Shown here: positions 1 through 6,523 of the stretch, one piece after another
Layout: each line of letters begins with the position of its first letter
How positions within the stretch are numbered: the stretch's first letter is position 1
NCBI GenBank assembly: GCA_036514535.1
Contig: DATBWZ010000130.1
Location: 1-15,443 of the forward strand
From: DATBWZ01 sp036514535
GTDB lineage: Bacteria; JAMCPX01; DATBWZ01
Direction: 5' to 3'
DNA length: 15,443 bases
Notes under the pieces: model-generated
What the model was told of the DNA's origin: nothing
What the model saw: only the letters and a program-made list of their open reading frames with translations
Databases searched by the model: none
Translations under genes and position numbers: made by a program

Positions 1-243
1 CGCCGCCATAGCGAGAAGGTCCTGATTCTCCGGGGATGTTTCAAGAAGACCTTCAATTATAATCAGGGTTGCCGGCAGCCCTGTCTCAACAAGGGCAATA
101 TCAGACTGTTTAAAAACAGCTGCATTTATGTCATCCAGCACAGGCATAGCCGCCTTTACACCCAAGGCCTTTATTGAACAGTTATAAAGACCGGACATTC
201 CCATTACCAAAAGAACTATGACTTTTATCAGCTTTATCTTCAT
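1..243 (-). CDS. TRAP transporter TatT-component-like lipoprotein (5' part, runs off the window)
   Basis: The minus-strand frame from an ATG at 243-241 stays open for 81 codons to the window edge, so only the N-terminus is present. Residues 5-21 are a hydrophobic signal segment ending in LYNC, with Cys22 as a possible lipidation site. The -1 Asn is outside the usual G/A/S lipobox. The following stretch (QSDIALVETGLPATLIIIEG, then a helix ending LLAMAA) resembles the start of the TatT family, a periplasmic helical-repeat lipoprotein that partners TRAP-type substrate-binding proteins. It would therefore act in the periplasm or be anchored to the outer membrane. Family assignment rests on pattern memory of a short fragment, so the specific function is moderate confidence. 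It is divergent from smpB, 61 bp away, and has no Shine-Dalgarno. Confidence 0.6.
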   Translation of the reverse strand, partial: MKIKLIKVIVLLVMGMSGLYNCSIKALGVKAAMPVLDDINAAVFKQSDIALVETGLPATLIIIEGLLETSPENQDLLAMAA

Positions 244-253
244 AGTATAGTAA

Positions 254-280
254 ATTATAAAATAATTTTCCTTTTGTCAA
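254..280 (-). promoter_or_regulatory. Promoter of the TatT-like gene
   Basis: Read on the minus strand there is a TTGACA (275-280) and a TATAAT (254-259) separated by 15 nt, shorter than the ideal 17. The -10 box lies only 10 nt before the ATG at 243, leaving a leader of about 3-4 nt and no Shine-Dalgarno. Confidence 0.5.
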
Positions 281-289
281 GTAAAAAAA

Positions 290-298
290 TGTTATAAT
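290..298 (+). promoter_or_regulatory. Extended -10 promoter of smpB
   Basis: The sequence TGTTATAAT carries a perfect TATAAT (293-298) with the TG of an extended -10 element. No good -35 hexamer is seen at 16-18 nt. Only 6 nt separate the -10 from the smpB ATG at 305, so transcription should begin at or next to the start codon. Confidence 0.6.
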
Positions 299-304
299 CA
301 AAAA

Positions 305-751
305 ATGAACGATATCTGTGTTAACAGGAAGGCAAGGTTTGATTATGAAATCATTGAGACCCATGAAGCGGGAATGGTACTCCTTGGTTCCGAAGTAAAA
401 TCTTTGCGAAATGGCAATGCGAATCTCCGCGATAGCTATGCAATAGTGAAGGGTGAGGAGGTTTTTCTCATAAATGCGCACATAGCCAAATACCCGCCTG
501 CAAACATATTCAATCATGATCCCACACGGACACGGAAGCTCCTGCTTAAAAAATTAGAGATCCGGCGGCTTACAGGAAAGATTAAGGAAAAGGGCCTTAC
601 TCTCATTCCTCTGAAAATCTACTTTAATAAAGACGGCGTTGCAAAGACTGAGATCGGACTTGCAAAGGGAAGGAGGAAATACGAAAAGAAAGAAGAGATA
701 AAAAAACGCGATATTGAGCGGGAGATAAGGAGTGAAAAATCCCGCCTTTGA
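305..751 (+). CDS. smpB: SsrA-binding protein SmpB
   Basis: SmpB binds the tRNA-like domain of tmRNA and delivers it to stalled ribosomes for trans-translation in the cytoplasm. The 148-residue product has the expected length. Family marks are the N-terminal NRKARFDY, the core GSEVKSLR, the HDPTRTRKLLL segment (about residues 70-80) and a basic C-terminal tail beginning GLAKGRRKYEKKEE, which in the family inserts into the ribosomal decoding channel. The tail ends in a highly charged helix. The start at 305 is the only ATG in frame before the conserved N-terminus. No Shine-Dalgarno precedes it and a TATAAT lies 6 nt upstream, so translation is probably leaderless. Its partner tmRNA lies 1.9 kb downstream on the same strand, with one protease gene between. 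Confidence 0.97.
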   Translation: MNDICVNRKARFDYEIIETHEAGMVLLGSEVKSLRNGNANLRDSYAIVKGEEVFLINAHIAKYPPANIFNHDPTRTRKLLLKKLEIRRLTGKIKEKGLTLIPLKIYFNKDGVAKTEIGLAKGRRKYEKKEEIKKRDIEREIRSEKSRL

Positions 752-770
752 AGCAAACAGAGAGGCAATA

Positions 771-2579
771 ATGAATAAAAACATAATTTTATCGTTAGTC
801 GCAGCGCTAATTCTTATTTTTTGCGGCATTGCATTGTATAAGTGCAACGGAGGCGGAGGTGGCGGAGGAAAAGGATTGCTGAAAGGGGCGTTCAATTATT
901 CGGGGAAATATCCTGCACCGGCAATTGTTTCATATACTGCCAAGGACGGGAAGACATACAAAACATGGGCATTTCCGGGCCAGGTCTGCATTCTTTTTAA
1001 CAAAGGGAATACCGCATCTGTTGCCAAAAAACTTATTGAATCCAGTAAGGGCAAGATTATCGCACAAATCCCTCAGGCGGGAATTTACTGGGTGAGTGTA
1101 ACTCCCGGCTCAGAGGCAGGGTTTATCTCTACTGTCAGCCAGCATCCTTCTGTTCTTAATGCTTTTCCAAACATTTCTATTGGAGGGCTGCAGGATGTTG
1201 TTGACCTGGGTGGGGCTACTTCTTTAACACCAATTATCCCTTCTGCTAACTCAATAATTGCGCAGATTGACCTGGATTGCGACCCTGCCAGTGAGGATTC
1301 GAACTGCAAGGACATTTCACATCTCGCTGCTGTCAGGGCCATAGCTGAGAAGAATGGTCAGAGTGTTGGCTCATACGATATATGCACGGATACAACAGAG
1401 GAATCCCTCCTGAATATTGGCATAGGAAGTATATCAGATTTTAGCTTCGGACTGGCGCGATTGAACGATGGCGCTCTTGTTAAGGGACAAAAACTTGTTG
1501 TTAACCTGTCCATGGGTCCAGAATTTGGCAATTGTTCTTTGCCTTCACCTCCCCCGGAATGTAACGGGGTTACTGAATTCGATATGCTTAATCAGAATGG
1601 AGTCTATCTCGCTGGAATCGCTCAGGAGATGGAGGCATTGTCTGATGAGGCATTAGACAACATGTTAGTAGTTATCGCTTCCGGAAATGACGGATTGGAT
1701 CTTACGCCAGTGATAGCAGAGATTAAAGTGGCATTTCCAAGGGCATGGGAGCATATAATAATGGCTGGAGCAGTGGACGAAAGCGGACAGGTTTTCACGA
1801 ATTTCAACTATTCAAGCAATGGTGGCGACATGCTTTACAAACCAGGGGTGGGTGTAACTATGCCTGGTACCCCTGGATGCCTGCTGGACGGAACGTCTTT
1901 TTCCGCGCCCCAGGTCTCAGATGAGATTGCCCAGATGCTTCAGAAAACCCCCGCCGCTAAGACCTCTGATGCAAAAAACCAAGTGATCCAAAAATATTGC
2001 GCAGGTAATGCAAGTTCATGTACCGGAGCCACTTGTTGTTCGGGAAATACATGCCAGGGCGGTTTTTGTCAGCAATGCTCCGAGAATGGCCAGTCATGCG
2101 GCAGCACCCCTTGTTGTCCGGGATATACCTGCCAGAATGGGAAATGCGGCATACCCTGCAGCGTGAGTTCTGATTGCTACTCCGGTTGCTGTAACAGCGG
2201 CTTTTGCGGCGCAATCGGGAGTTGTAGTGCTCCGTGTCCAGGCAACGCTAATAGCGAGTGTTCGACAGGTTGCTGCAAGAATAACTATTGCATGGATTCC
2301 GCTGCCTGCAAAACAACCGGGGGCGGCACAGCAGAGGAATGCAGCGACTGGACTCCGTCTTGCGCAGACGGTCCCTGCGGCAGTATCAGGGCTTGTTCCA
2401 AGTGCACTTTTGACGCCTCTGGATCGGGCACCTGCCAAGGCTGGTATGAGACCGGCGATGGCGTAAAATTTTCCTGCAGCGACAGCAAGTACAATAATGG
2501 ACAGGTTGTTCAGCAGATGGACTGCACAGCCGCAGCATCAAGTCTGAGTAATTACTGTTGCCCTCCGCCGCCACCTTAA
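771..2579 (+). CDS. Exported subtilisin-like (S8) serine protease with cysteine-rich C-terminus
   Basis: This 602-residue protein begins with a hydrophobic export or anchor segment (residues 5-23; Cys18 and Cys25 near its end) and a poly-Gly stretch. A divergent subtilase core follows. Asp167 in IIAQIDLDCD fits the catalytic Asp motif, and His184 in KDISHLAAVRAIAEKNGQSV fits a degenerate HGTHVAG helix. Asn306 in ASGNDG is the likely oxyanion residue and Ser376 in DGTSFSAPQV is the nucleophile. From about residue 409 to the end there are 34 cysteines in knottin- or granulin-like CC-x4-C modules, then a poly-Pro end. I start it at the ATG at 771, with an AGAGG site 5 nt upstream, rather than at an in-frame GTG at 732 inside smpB, because the signal segment then lies at the N-terminus. 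It sits 19 nt after smpB and before ssrA. Substrate and role are unknown. Confidence 0.85.
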   Translation: MNKNIILSLVAALILIFCGIALYKCNGGGGGGGKGLLKGAFNYSGKYPAPAIVSYTAKDGKTYKTWAFPGQVCILFNKGNTASVAKKLIESSKGKIIAQIPQAGIYWVSVTPGSEAGFISTVSQHPSVLNAFPNISIGGLQDVVDLGGATSLTPIIPSANSIIAQIDLDCDPASEDSNCKDISHLAAVRAIAEKNGQSVGSYDICTDTTEESLLNIGIGSISDFSFGLARLNDGALVKGQKLVVNLSMGPEFGNCSLPSPPPECNGVTEFDMLNQNGVYLAGIAQEMEALSDEALDNMLVVIASGNDGLDLTPVIAEIKVAFPRAWEHIIMAGAVDESGQVFTNFNYSSNGGDMLYKPGVGVTMPGTPGCLLDGTSFSAPQVSDEIAQMLQKTPAAKTSDAKNQVIQKYCAGNASSCTGATCCSGNTCQGGFCQQCSENGQSCGSTPCCPGYTCQNGKCGIPCSVSSDCYSGCCNSGFCGAIGSCSAPCPGNANSECSTGCCKNNYCMDSAACKTTGGGTAEECSDWTPSCADGPCGSIRACSKCTFDASGSGTCQGWYETGDGVKFSCSDSKYNNGQVVQQMDCTAAASSLSNYCCPPPPP

Positions 2580-2614
2580 AGGAGAGTTAAGCAAAAGAGT
2601 TATTATACACCTGC

Positions 2615-2642
2615 TTGACTTCCGTTTCAGCAGGGGTATAAT
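2615..2642 (+). promoter_or_regulatory. ssrA promoter
   Basis: TTGACT (2615-2620) and a perfect TATAAT (2637-2642) are separated by 16 nt, with the mature tmRNA 5' end 9 nt further on. A 6-bp inverted repeat, CCTGCT (2610-2615) with AGCAGG (2629-2634), straddles the -35 box and spacer and could be an operator or chance. The promoter indicates that ssrA is transcribed independently of the protease gene. Confidence 0.75.
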
Positions 2643-2651
2643 CAATAGATA

Positions 2652-2996
2652 GGGGGCGATTGGGTTCGACGGAGAAGATGTGGCTCTGGCTGCATGCCGA
2701 GCACCACTGGCTCGTAAATACGGTGGAACTCAATATCCGCCAACGCGGAACTTGCTCTCGCTGCGTAAATAGCGAGTGTGTCTGCGGTTGACTCCTGCTA
2801 TGCTTCAGACACATCATTTTAGCAGGACGGCCTTCGGTTTTCGCTTCATGAACTGAAGGTTGCTCTCTATGAAGCTGGGATAACCAATCCCTGTCCGCTG
2901 GGAGAGGTTATCCGAGAAAAAATTAACGGACTAAGCATGTAGATGCCAGTTCTAAAACTTCTTCGGACGGGGGTTCAATTCCCCCCGCCTCCACCA
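2652..2996 (+). ncRNA. ssrA: Transfer-messenger RNA (tmRNA)
   Basis: This is a one-piece tmRNA of 345 nt including the encoded CCA (2994-2996). The acceptor stem pairs GGGGGCG (2652-2658) with CGCCTCC (2986-2992), 7 bp with one G-U. The T-arm is GGGGG (2969-2973), loop TTCAATT, CCCCC (2981-2985). The mRNA-like part has a resume codon GCC at 2739-2741, which is nucleotide 88 of the RNA (about 90 in E. coli). It reads GCC AAC GCG GAA CTT GCT, then CTC GCT GCG and TAA at 2766-2768, encoding ANAELALAA. The LALAA end is the usual ClpXP/ClpAP-type degron. The RNA tags stalled nascent chains together with SmpB, encoded upstream. Confidence 0.97.
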
Positions 2997-3026
2997 ATCG
3001 AAACTTTCGCCGTTTTGGAAAAAGAT

Positions 3027-3051
3027 TGCCTCGCGGCTTCGCTGCTCGGCA
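3027..3051. repeat. Imperfect palindrome / hairpin after ssrA
   Basis: TGCC (3027-3030) pairs with GGCA (3048-3051), and inside them GCGGC pairs with GCTGC around a TTC loop, with a symmetric TC/TC internal loop. There is no T-run after it, so it is a poor terminator. It could be a REP-like element or an RNA structure trailing tmRNA. No second copy is seen in this window. Confidence 0.35.
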
Positions 3052-3091
3052 TTCGGGCTTTGCCACCAAGTTATCCATGATCGCATTAAAT

Positions 3092-3122
3092 AAAAAAGGG
3101 CACGCAAGTGCGCGCCCTTTTT
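3092..3122. terminator. Bidirectional intrinsic terminator between ssrA and the acyl-CoA dehydrogenase gene
   Basis: The stem GGGCACGC (3098-3105) pairs with GCGCGCCC (3110-3117) around AAGT, 7 pairs plus one A-C mismatch. It is flanked by an A6 run on the left and T5 on the right, so it should work for the plus-strand tmRNA and the converging minus-strand gene. Confidence 0.8.
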
Positions 3123-3148
3123 ATGAGCAATTTATTTAAAATTAAGAA

Positions 3149-4930
3149 TCAGCCGGACAGTTTCCAGCCTCTGTCCTCTTTTACCCTGTCTGCTATGCGC
3201 TCTTTTGCCCTGATTGTATCGGTACCAAGAAAAAGTGTCCATTTGCTTATCTTATCAAGCTGCGCTTTCAGTTCATCCCCCTGATAGACATTGGCAAGCA
3301 GTCTGCGGGCATCCGTCATTATCCTGTCGCATGCCTCTGCAACAAACACCTTCGCGATATCAATCTGGGTTTTAGCATTTGCCTCGCCCTTTGTCTTTAT
3401 CACTTTAAGCACCTTTCCAAGGACGCTGTCCATTCCGTAAAGGTCAATCATCATATTGCTTAGTTTCATCAGCATCTGTTCCTGCTTTTCCAGTTCGGGG
3501 CCCATATACTTCGTTACTGCTTCGTTGGAGACATAAAGCACAATCTTTTTTGCAAGCTCTGTTGCTTCCATCTCCTTTTTAAAGATTCCATCCTTTATGT
3601 TCGGTTTTGTGCCCTTTTCAAGGTCAGACTGTATCTGCTGCACAGTTTCCATAAGCGGGATCTGCCCCTTTATTGTCCTTTTGCCTATCATTGCCTGGAT
3701 CAGCAACCGGTTGATCTCATTTGTCCCCTCAAAAATTCTGTTGACCCTTGAGTCCCTGTATACCCTTTCCACTTTATACTCCTCAATGAATCCGTAACCA
3801 CCGAGGAACTGTACGGACTCATCAATAATAAAATGCAGGGATTCGCTTCCAAAGATTTTCATAATTGATGCTTCAACAGCATATTCTTCAATCATTTTGG
3901 GAACATTCTTTATATAATTGGGATCATCAATGTTCAGAGTATGGATTGCTTCGTCAATCATGCCTGCGGTCCTGAAGACCATGCTCTCTCCCACATAGGT
4001 GAGTACTACCATGTCAGCCAGTTTCTGCTTCAGTGCGCCAAATTCTATTATCGGTGTGTTAAACTGCTTCCTGTCAAGACCGTATATTACGACTTGATTG
4101 ATAATCTCCTTCGCGCCACCAAAGCAGGCAATGCCGAGTTTAAGTCTTCCCATGTTAAGGATATTAAACGCTATATAATGGCCCTTTCCGATCTCGCCGA
4201 GTAAATTTTCGACCGGCACTTTTGCATCCTCAAGAATGACTGCGCAGGTGGATGACCCCTTTAGCCCCATTTTCTTCTCCTCAGGACCTATTGATACCCC
4301 GGGGAATCCCTTCTCTACAATAAAGGCGGTGAATTTCTCTCCATCTATTTTTGCGTAAGTTATAATCACATCGGCAAAAGCAGCATTAGTAATGAACTGT
4401 TTTGTTCCATTGAGTATGTAGTGTTTCCCGTCCGGAGAGAGTTTTGCAACAGTCTTTATATTCAAAGCGTCAGAACCTGCGCCTGGTTCTGTAAGGGCGT
4501 AGGCGCCGATCAATTCCGCTGTGGCAAGCTTCGGCAGGTACTTCTGCTTCTGAGCTTCGGTGCCGTAAAAAAGAATAGGAAGGGTTCCGATGCCGGTATG
4601 AGCTCCAAAGGTGACAGAGAATGATCCATTGAGGGTCATCTTTCCGGTAATAAGCGCGGATGCGGCCTTAGTCAATCCTAATCCGCCGTACTTTTCTGGT
4701 ATATCCGCCATTAGAAGGCCGATTTCGCCCGCCTTTCTCAATAACGGGACAGCGACCTCGCCCTTCTTATGCTCCATTTCTTCCTCAACGGGAAGGACGC
4801 TCTTCCGCATGAAATCTTCAGCGGTCTTTCCTAACATTTTCTGGTCTTCAGGAATATCCTCAATTGTGAAGATATCTCCAGACCCTACCTGCTCAAAAAG
4901 AAACGAGCAACCTTTTTTTATTTCAGCCAT
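3149..4930 (-). CDS. FadE-type (very-long-chain-like) acyl-CoA dehydrogenase
   Basis: A 593-residue flavoenzyme that would catalyse the first oxidation of fatty-acid beta-oxidation, making trans-2-enoyl-CoA and passing electrons to ETF. Residues 144-154 (YALTEPGAGSD) match acyl-CoA dehydrogenase signature 1. Residues 374-393 (QFLGGYGFIEEYKVERVYRD) match signature 2. FEGTNEINR follows, with Glu401 in the place of the catalytic base of MCAD (Glu376). The extra helical C-terminal region (about 410-593) and total length match the Bacillus FadE/YusJ and VLCAD-like branch rather than the 380-residue short and medium-chain enzymes. The start is the ATG at 4930-4928 (MAEIKKG), preceded by AAAGGAGG at good spacing; a start seven codons upstream would ignore this site. 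The promoter carries a FadR-like operator. Substrate chain length is inferred. Confidence 0.92.
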   Translation of the reverse strand: MAEIKKGCSFLFEQVGSGDIFTIEDIPEDQKMLGKTAEDFMRKSVLPVEEEMEHKKGEVAVPLLRKAGEIGLLMADIPEKYGGLGLTKAASALITGKMTLNGSFSVTFGAHTGIGTLPILFYGTEAQKQKYLPKLATAELIGAYALTEPGAGSDALNIKTVAKLSPDGKHYILNGTKQFITNAAFADVIITYAKIDGEKFTAFIVEKGFPGVSIGPEEKKMGLKGSSTCAVILEDAKVPVENLLGEIGKGHYIAFNILNMGRLKLGIACFGGAKEIINQVVIYGLDRKQFNTPIIEFGALKQKLADMVVLTYVGESMVFRTAGMIDEAIHTLNIDDPNYIKNVPKMIEEYAVEASIMKIFGSESLHFIIDESVQFLGGYGFIEEYKVERVYRDSRVNRIFEGTNEINRLLIQAMIGKRTIKGQIPLMETVQQIQSDLEKGTKPNIKDGIFKKEMEATELAKKIVLYVSNEAVTKYMGPELEKQEQMLMKLSNMMIDLYGMDSVLGKVLKVIKTKGEANAKTQIDIAKVFVAEACDRIMTDARRLLANVYQGDELKAQLDKISKWTLFLGTDTIRAKERIADRVKEDRGWKLSG

Positions 4931-4968
4931 AACTCCTCCTTTATATCTCAAAAATAAAAAACATAGTT

Positions 4969-4990
4969 AATGAATGAACATTCATTCATT
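4969..4990. promoter_or_regulatory. FadR-like (TetR-family) operator
   Basis: A palindrome with two perfect 10-bp arms, AATGAATGAA and TTCATTCATT, around CA. Its core TGAATGAACATTCATTCA (4971-4988) matches 17 of 18 positions of the B. subtilis-type FadR consensus TGAATGAMTANTCATTCA. It overlaps the -10 and predicted start site of the acyl-CoA dehydrogenase promoter, a repressor position that long-chain acyl-CoA would relieve in known FadR systems. Confidence 0.8.
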
Positions 4991-5016
4991 TTAAAATAAT
5001 AAAATTTTTATGTCAA
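4988..5016 (-). promoter_or_regulatory. Promoter of the acyl-CoA dehydrogenase gene
   Basis: On the minus strand TTGACA (5011-5016) and TAAAAT (4988-4993) are 17 nt apart. The -10 box is contacted by the palindromic operator. The expected start near 4981 leaves a leader of about 50 nt with an AGGAGG ribosome site. Confidence 0.75.
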
Positions 5017-5046
5017 GAAAATTCATATAAATATCCCTTTTTATTT

Positions 5047-5075
5047 TTGACACTATATATTTTATATAATATAAT
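5047..5075 (+). promoter_or_regulatory. Consensus sigma-70 promoter of the tRNA-Leu / gyrA cluster
   Basis: A perfect TTGACA (5047-5052), a 17-nt spacer and a perfect TATAAT (5070-5075), with the tRNA 5' end 10 nt downstream. No terminator is visible after the tRNA, so this promoter may also drive the following genes. Confidence 0.85.
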
Positions 5076-5085
5076 TTTAAAAGTT

Positions 5086-5171
5086 GCCGCAGTGGTGGAA
5101 CTGGCAGACACACCATCTTGAGGGGGTGGCGGGTTAATCCCATGTGGGTTCAAATCCCACCTGCGGCACCA
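5086..5171 (+). tRNA. tRNA-Leu (anticodon GAG)
   Basis: An 86-nt class II tRNA with the CCA encoded. The acceptor stem GCCGCAG pairs with CTGCGGC. The anticodon stem CCATC/GGTGG encloses TTGAGGG, with GAG at 5120-5122 reading CUC and CUU. There is a long variable arm (GGG-TTAA-CCC type), and the T-arm is GTGGG-TTCAAAT-CCCAC. It lies only 30 nt before the DUF3467 gene on the same strand. Confidence 0.96.
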
Positions 5172-5201
5172 TAATATTGATCTGTTTCAAGGAGGCATTC
5201 A

Positions 5202-5498
5202 GTGAACGAGAAAAAAGAATTATCAATTCAGATACAGCTTGATGAGACTACAGCGCAGGGGGCTTATTCCAACCTTGCTTTTGTAAATCATTCGGAGACA
5301 GAGTTTACAATGGACTTTATTTATCTCCAGCCGCAGGAACCAAAGGGCAAAGTCAGGGCAAGGATCATAACAAGTCCGCAGCACATGAAGCGATTTTTCC
5401 TTGCAATTCAGGAAAATCTCCGAAAGTATGAGGCAAAATTTGGAGAGGTAAAGGTTTCGCCTCCGCAGTTTCAGGGAAAAATAGATTTTTTGCAATAG
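5202..5498 (+). CDS. DUF3467 family protein
   Basis: A 98-residue cytoplasmic protein with no signal peptide or membrane segment. The pattern IQIQLDETTAQGAYSNLAFV, then a TEFTMDFIYLQP segment and ITSPQHMKRFFLAIQENLRKYE, is that of DUF3467, a small bacterial family of unknown function. The start is a GTG at 5202 with AAGGAGG about 7 nt upstream; no ATG lies closer to the conserved N-terminus. It follows tRNA-Leu by 30 nt and precedes the polyprenyl synthase by 45 nt, so it is probably in the same transcript. Nothing in the sequence gives a catalytic motif, and I assign no function. Confidence 0.85.
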   Translation: MNEKKELSIQIQLDETTAQGAYSNLAFVNHSETEFTMDFIYLQPQEPKGKVRARIITSPQHMKRFFLAIQENLRKYEAKFGEVKVSPPQFQGKIDFLQ

Positions 5499-5543
5499 TT
5501 TAAATATGTTTTAAAAATCAAAAAGTATTGAAAGGAGAAGATT

Positions 5544-6521
5544 TTGGGAAGTAATCTGTCTTTTTTACAGCCAATCCACCGGGAATTAAATAATGTGGAA
5601 AAAGAATTGCACCGCCAGCTTTCTTCAGCGGATTCTCTTTCCGCAAAGGTGGGGGAATACATTTTCCGCAGCGGGGGTAAAAGACTCAGACCGGCGCTGC
5701 TTCTTCTCTCCGCGAAGCACTTTGGATACAACGGCGCTGCCACTATCAAGATTGCAGCTGCGGTAGAACTGCTTCACACTGCAAGCCTGTTGCACGACGA
5801 TGTGCTGGACAATGCGCGCCTCAGAAGGGGCGCTAAATCTGTAAACTCCGTATGGGGAAATAAGATCAGCATTCTGATTGGGGATTTTCTCTTTGCCAAA
5901 TCATCGGCAATACTTTCCAGCTACTCACAACATAATAATGTTATTCAATTATTTTCCCGAACGATGGTCAAAATGGTGGAAGGCGAACTGCTTCAAATCA
6001 GAAAGAGCAGAAAGATTGCCATTACCGAAAAAGATTATATTGAGATAGTTGATAAGAAAACTGCTCACCTCACATCCATTGCATGCAAAATCGGAGCAAT
6101 CTTAGCGGGGGCAAAAGAAAACAATATAAATGCAATGGCAAGGTTCGGCAGGAAGCTGGGAATAGCGTTTCAGATTACCGATGATACGCTGGATTACACA
6201 TCAACAGAGAATGAGTTTGGCAAGGCAATTGGAAAGGACATAGAAGAAGGAAAGATTACCCTGCCGCTTATCTATGTGCTCAGGAATTGTAACGCAACCG
6301 AAAAAAAACCCATTCATGATGCGCTTCTCGGAGTAAACGGGGAAAGCAATATAAAATATATATATAAATTAATTATGAAATACAGGTCAATTGAATACGC
6401 AAAAGGGATAGCAAAAAAAATTTCCGAAGACGCGTCTTCGGAATTGCAGAATCTTAAGTCGTCCCGCGCGAGGGATTCCCTCGTTAAACTCGCTGAATAC
6501 ATTATTGAAAGAAGGTATTGA
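5544..6521 (+). CDS. Long-chain polyprenyl diphosphate synthase
   Basis: A 325-residue trans-prenyltransferase that condenses IPP units onto an allylic diphosphate, probably making the side chain of the respiratory quinone. GGKRLRP at residues 44-50 binds IPP. The first aspartate-rich motif is D85-D86-V-L-D89 followed by RLRRG, and the second is D213-D214-T-L-D217. Small residues before the first motif (HTASLLHDD) fit long products of the octaprenyl or heptaprenyl type rather than farnesyl or geranyl chains; exact chain length cannot be read. The start is a TTG at 5544 with AAAGGAG about 6-7 nt upstream. Only 2 nt separate its stop from the gyrA ATG. Its 3' end contains a perfect 22-bp palindrome. 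Confidence 0.93.
   Translation: MGSNLSFLQPIHRELNNVEKELHRQLSSADSLSAKVGEYIFRSGGKRLRPALLLLSAKHFGYNGAATIKIAAAVELLHTASLLHDDVLDNARLRRGAKSVNSVWGNKISILIGDFLFAKSSAILSSYSQHNNVIQLFSRTMVKMVEGELLQIRKSRKIAITEKDYIEIVDKKTAHLTSIACKIGAILAGAKENNINAMARFGRKLGIAFQITDDTLDYTSTENEFGKAIGKDIEEGKITLPLIYVLRNCNATEKKPIHDALLGVNGESNIKYIYKLIMKYRSIEYAKGIAKKISEDASSELQNLKSSRARDSLVKLAEYIIERRY
6422..6443. repeat. Perfect 22-bp palindrome inside the polyprenyl synthase gene
   Basis: Two 11-bp arms, TTCCGAAGACG and CGTCTTCGGAA, meet without a spacer about 80 bp before the gyrA start. A second hairpin, CGAGGG-ATT-CCCTCG, lies at 6469-6483. Both are within coding sequence, so they could be a protein-binding site, an RNA structure ahead of gyrA, or chance. 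Confidence 0.7.
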
Positions 6522-6523
6522 AC

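Noticed and set aside
732..770. GTG start for the subtilase inside the end of smpB
   Set aside because: It would place 13 polar residues before the signal segment and has no ribosome site as good as the AGAGG before the ATG at 771.
2000..2330. Tandem DNA repeats in the cysteine-rich region
   Set aside because: The protein modules share Cys spacing, but I see no long identical nucleotide repeats; no CRISPR-like spacing either.
2094..2438. Ala/Cys-rich minus-strand open frame opposite the protease tail
   Set aside because: Composition mirrors the Cys/Gly-rich coding strand; no start signals or recognisable domain.
2652..3148. Genomic island inserted at ssrA
   Set aside because: No integrase, no direct repeat of the ssrA 3' end, and ordinary chromosomal genes follow at once.
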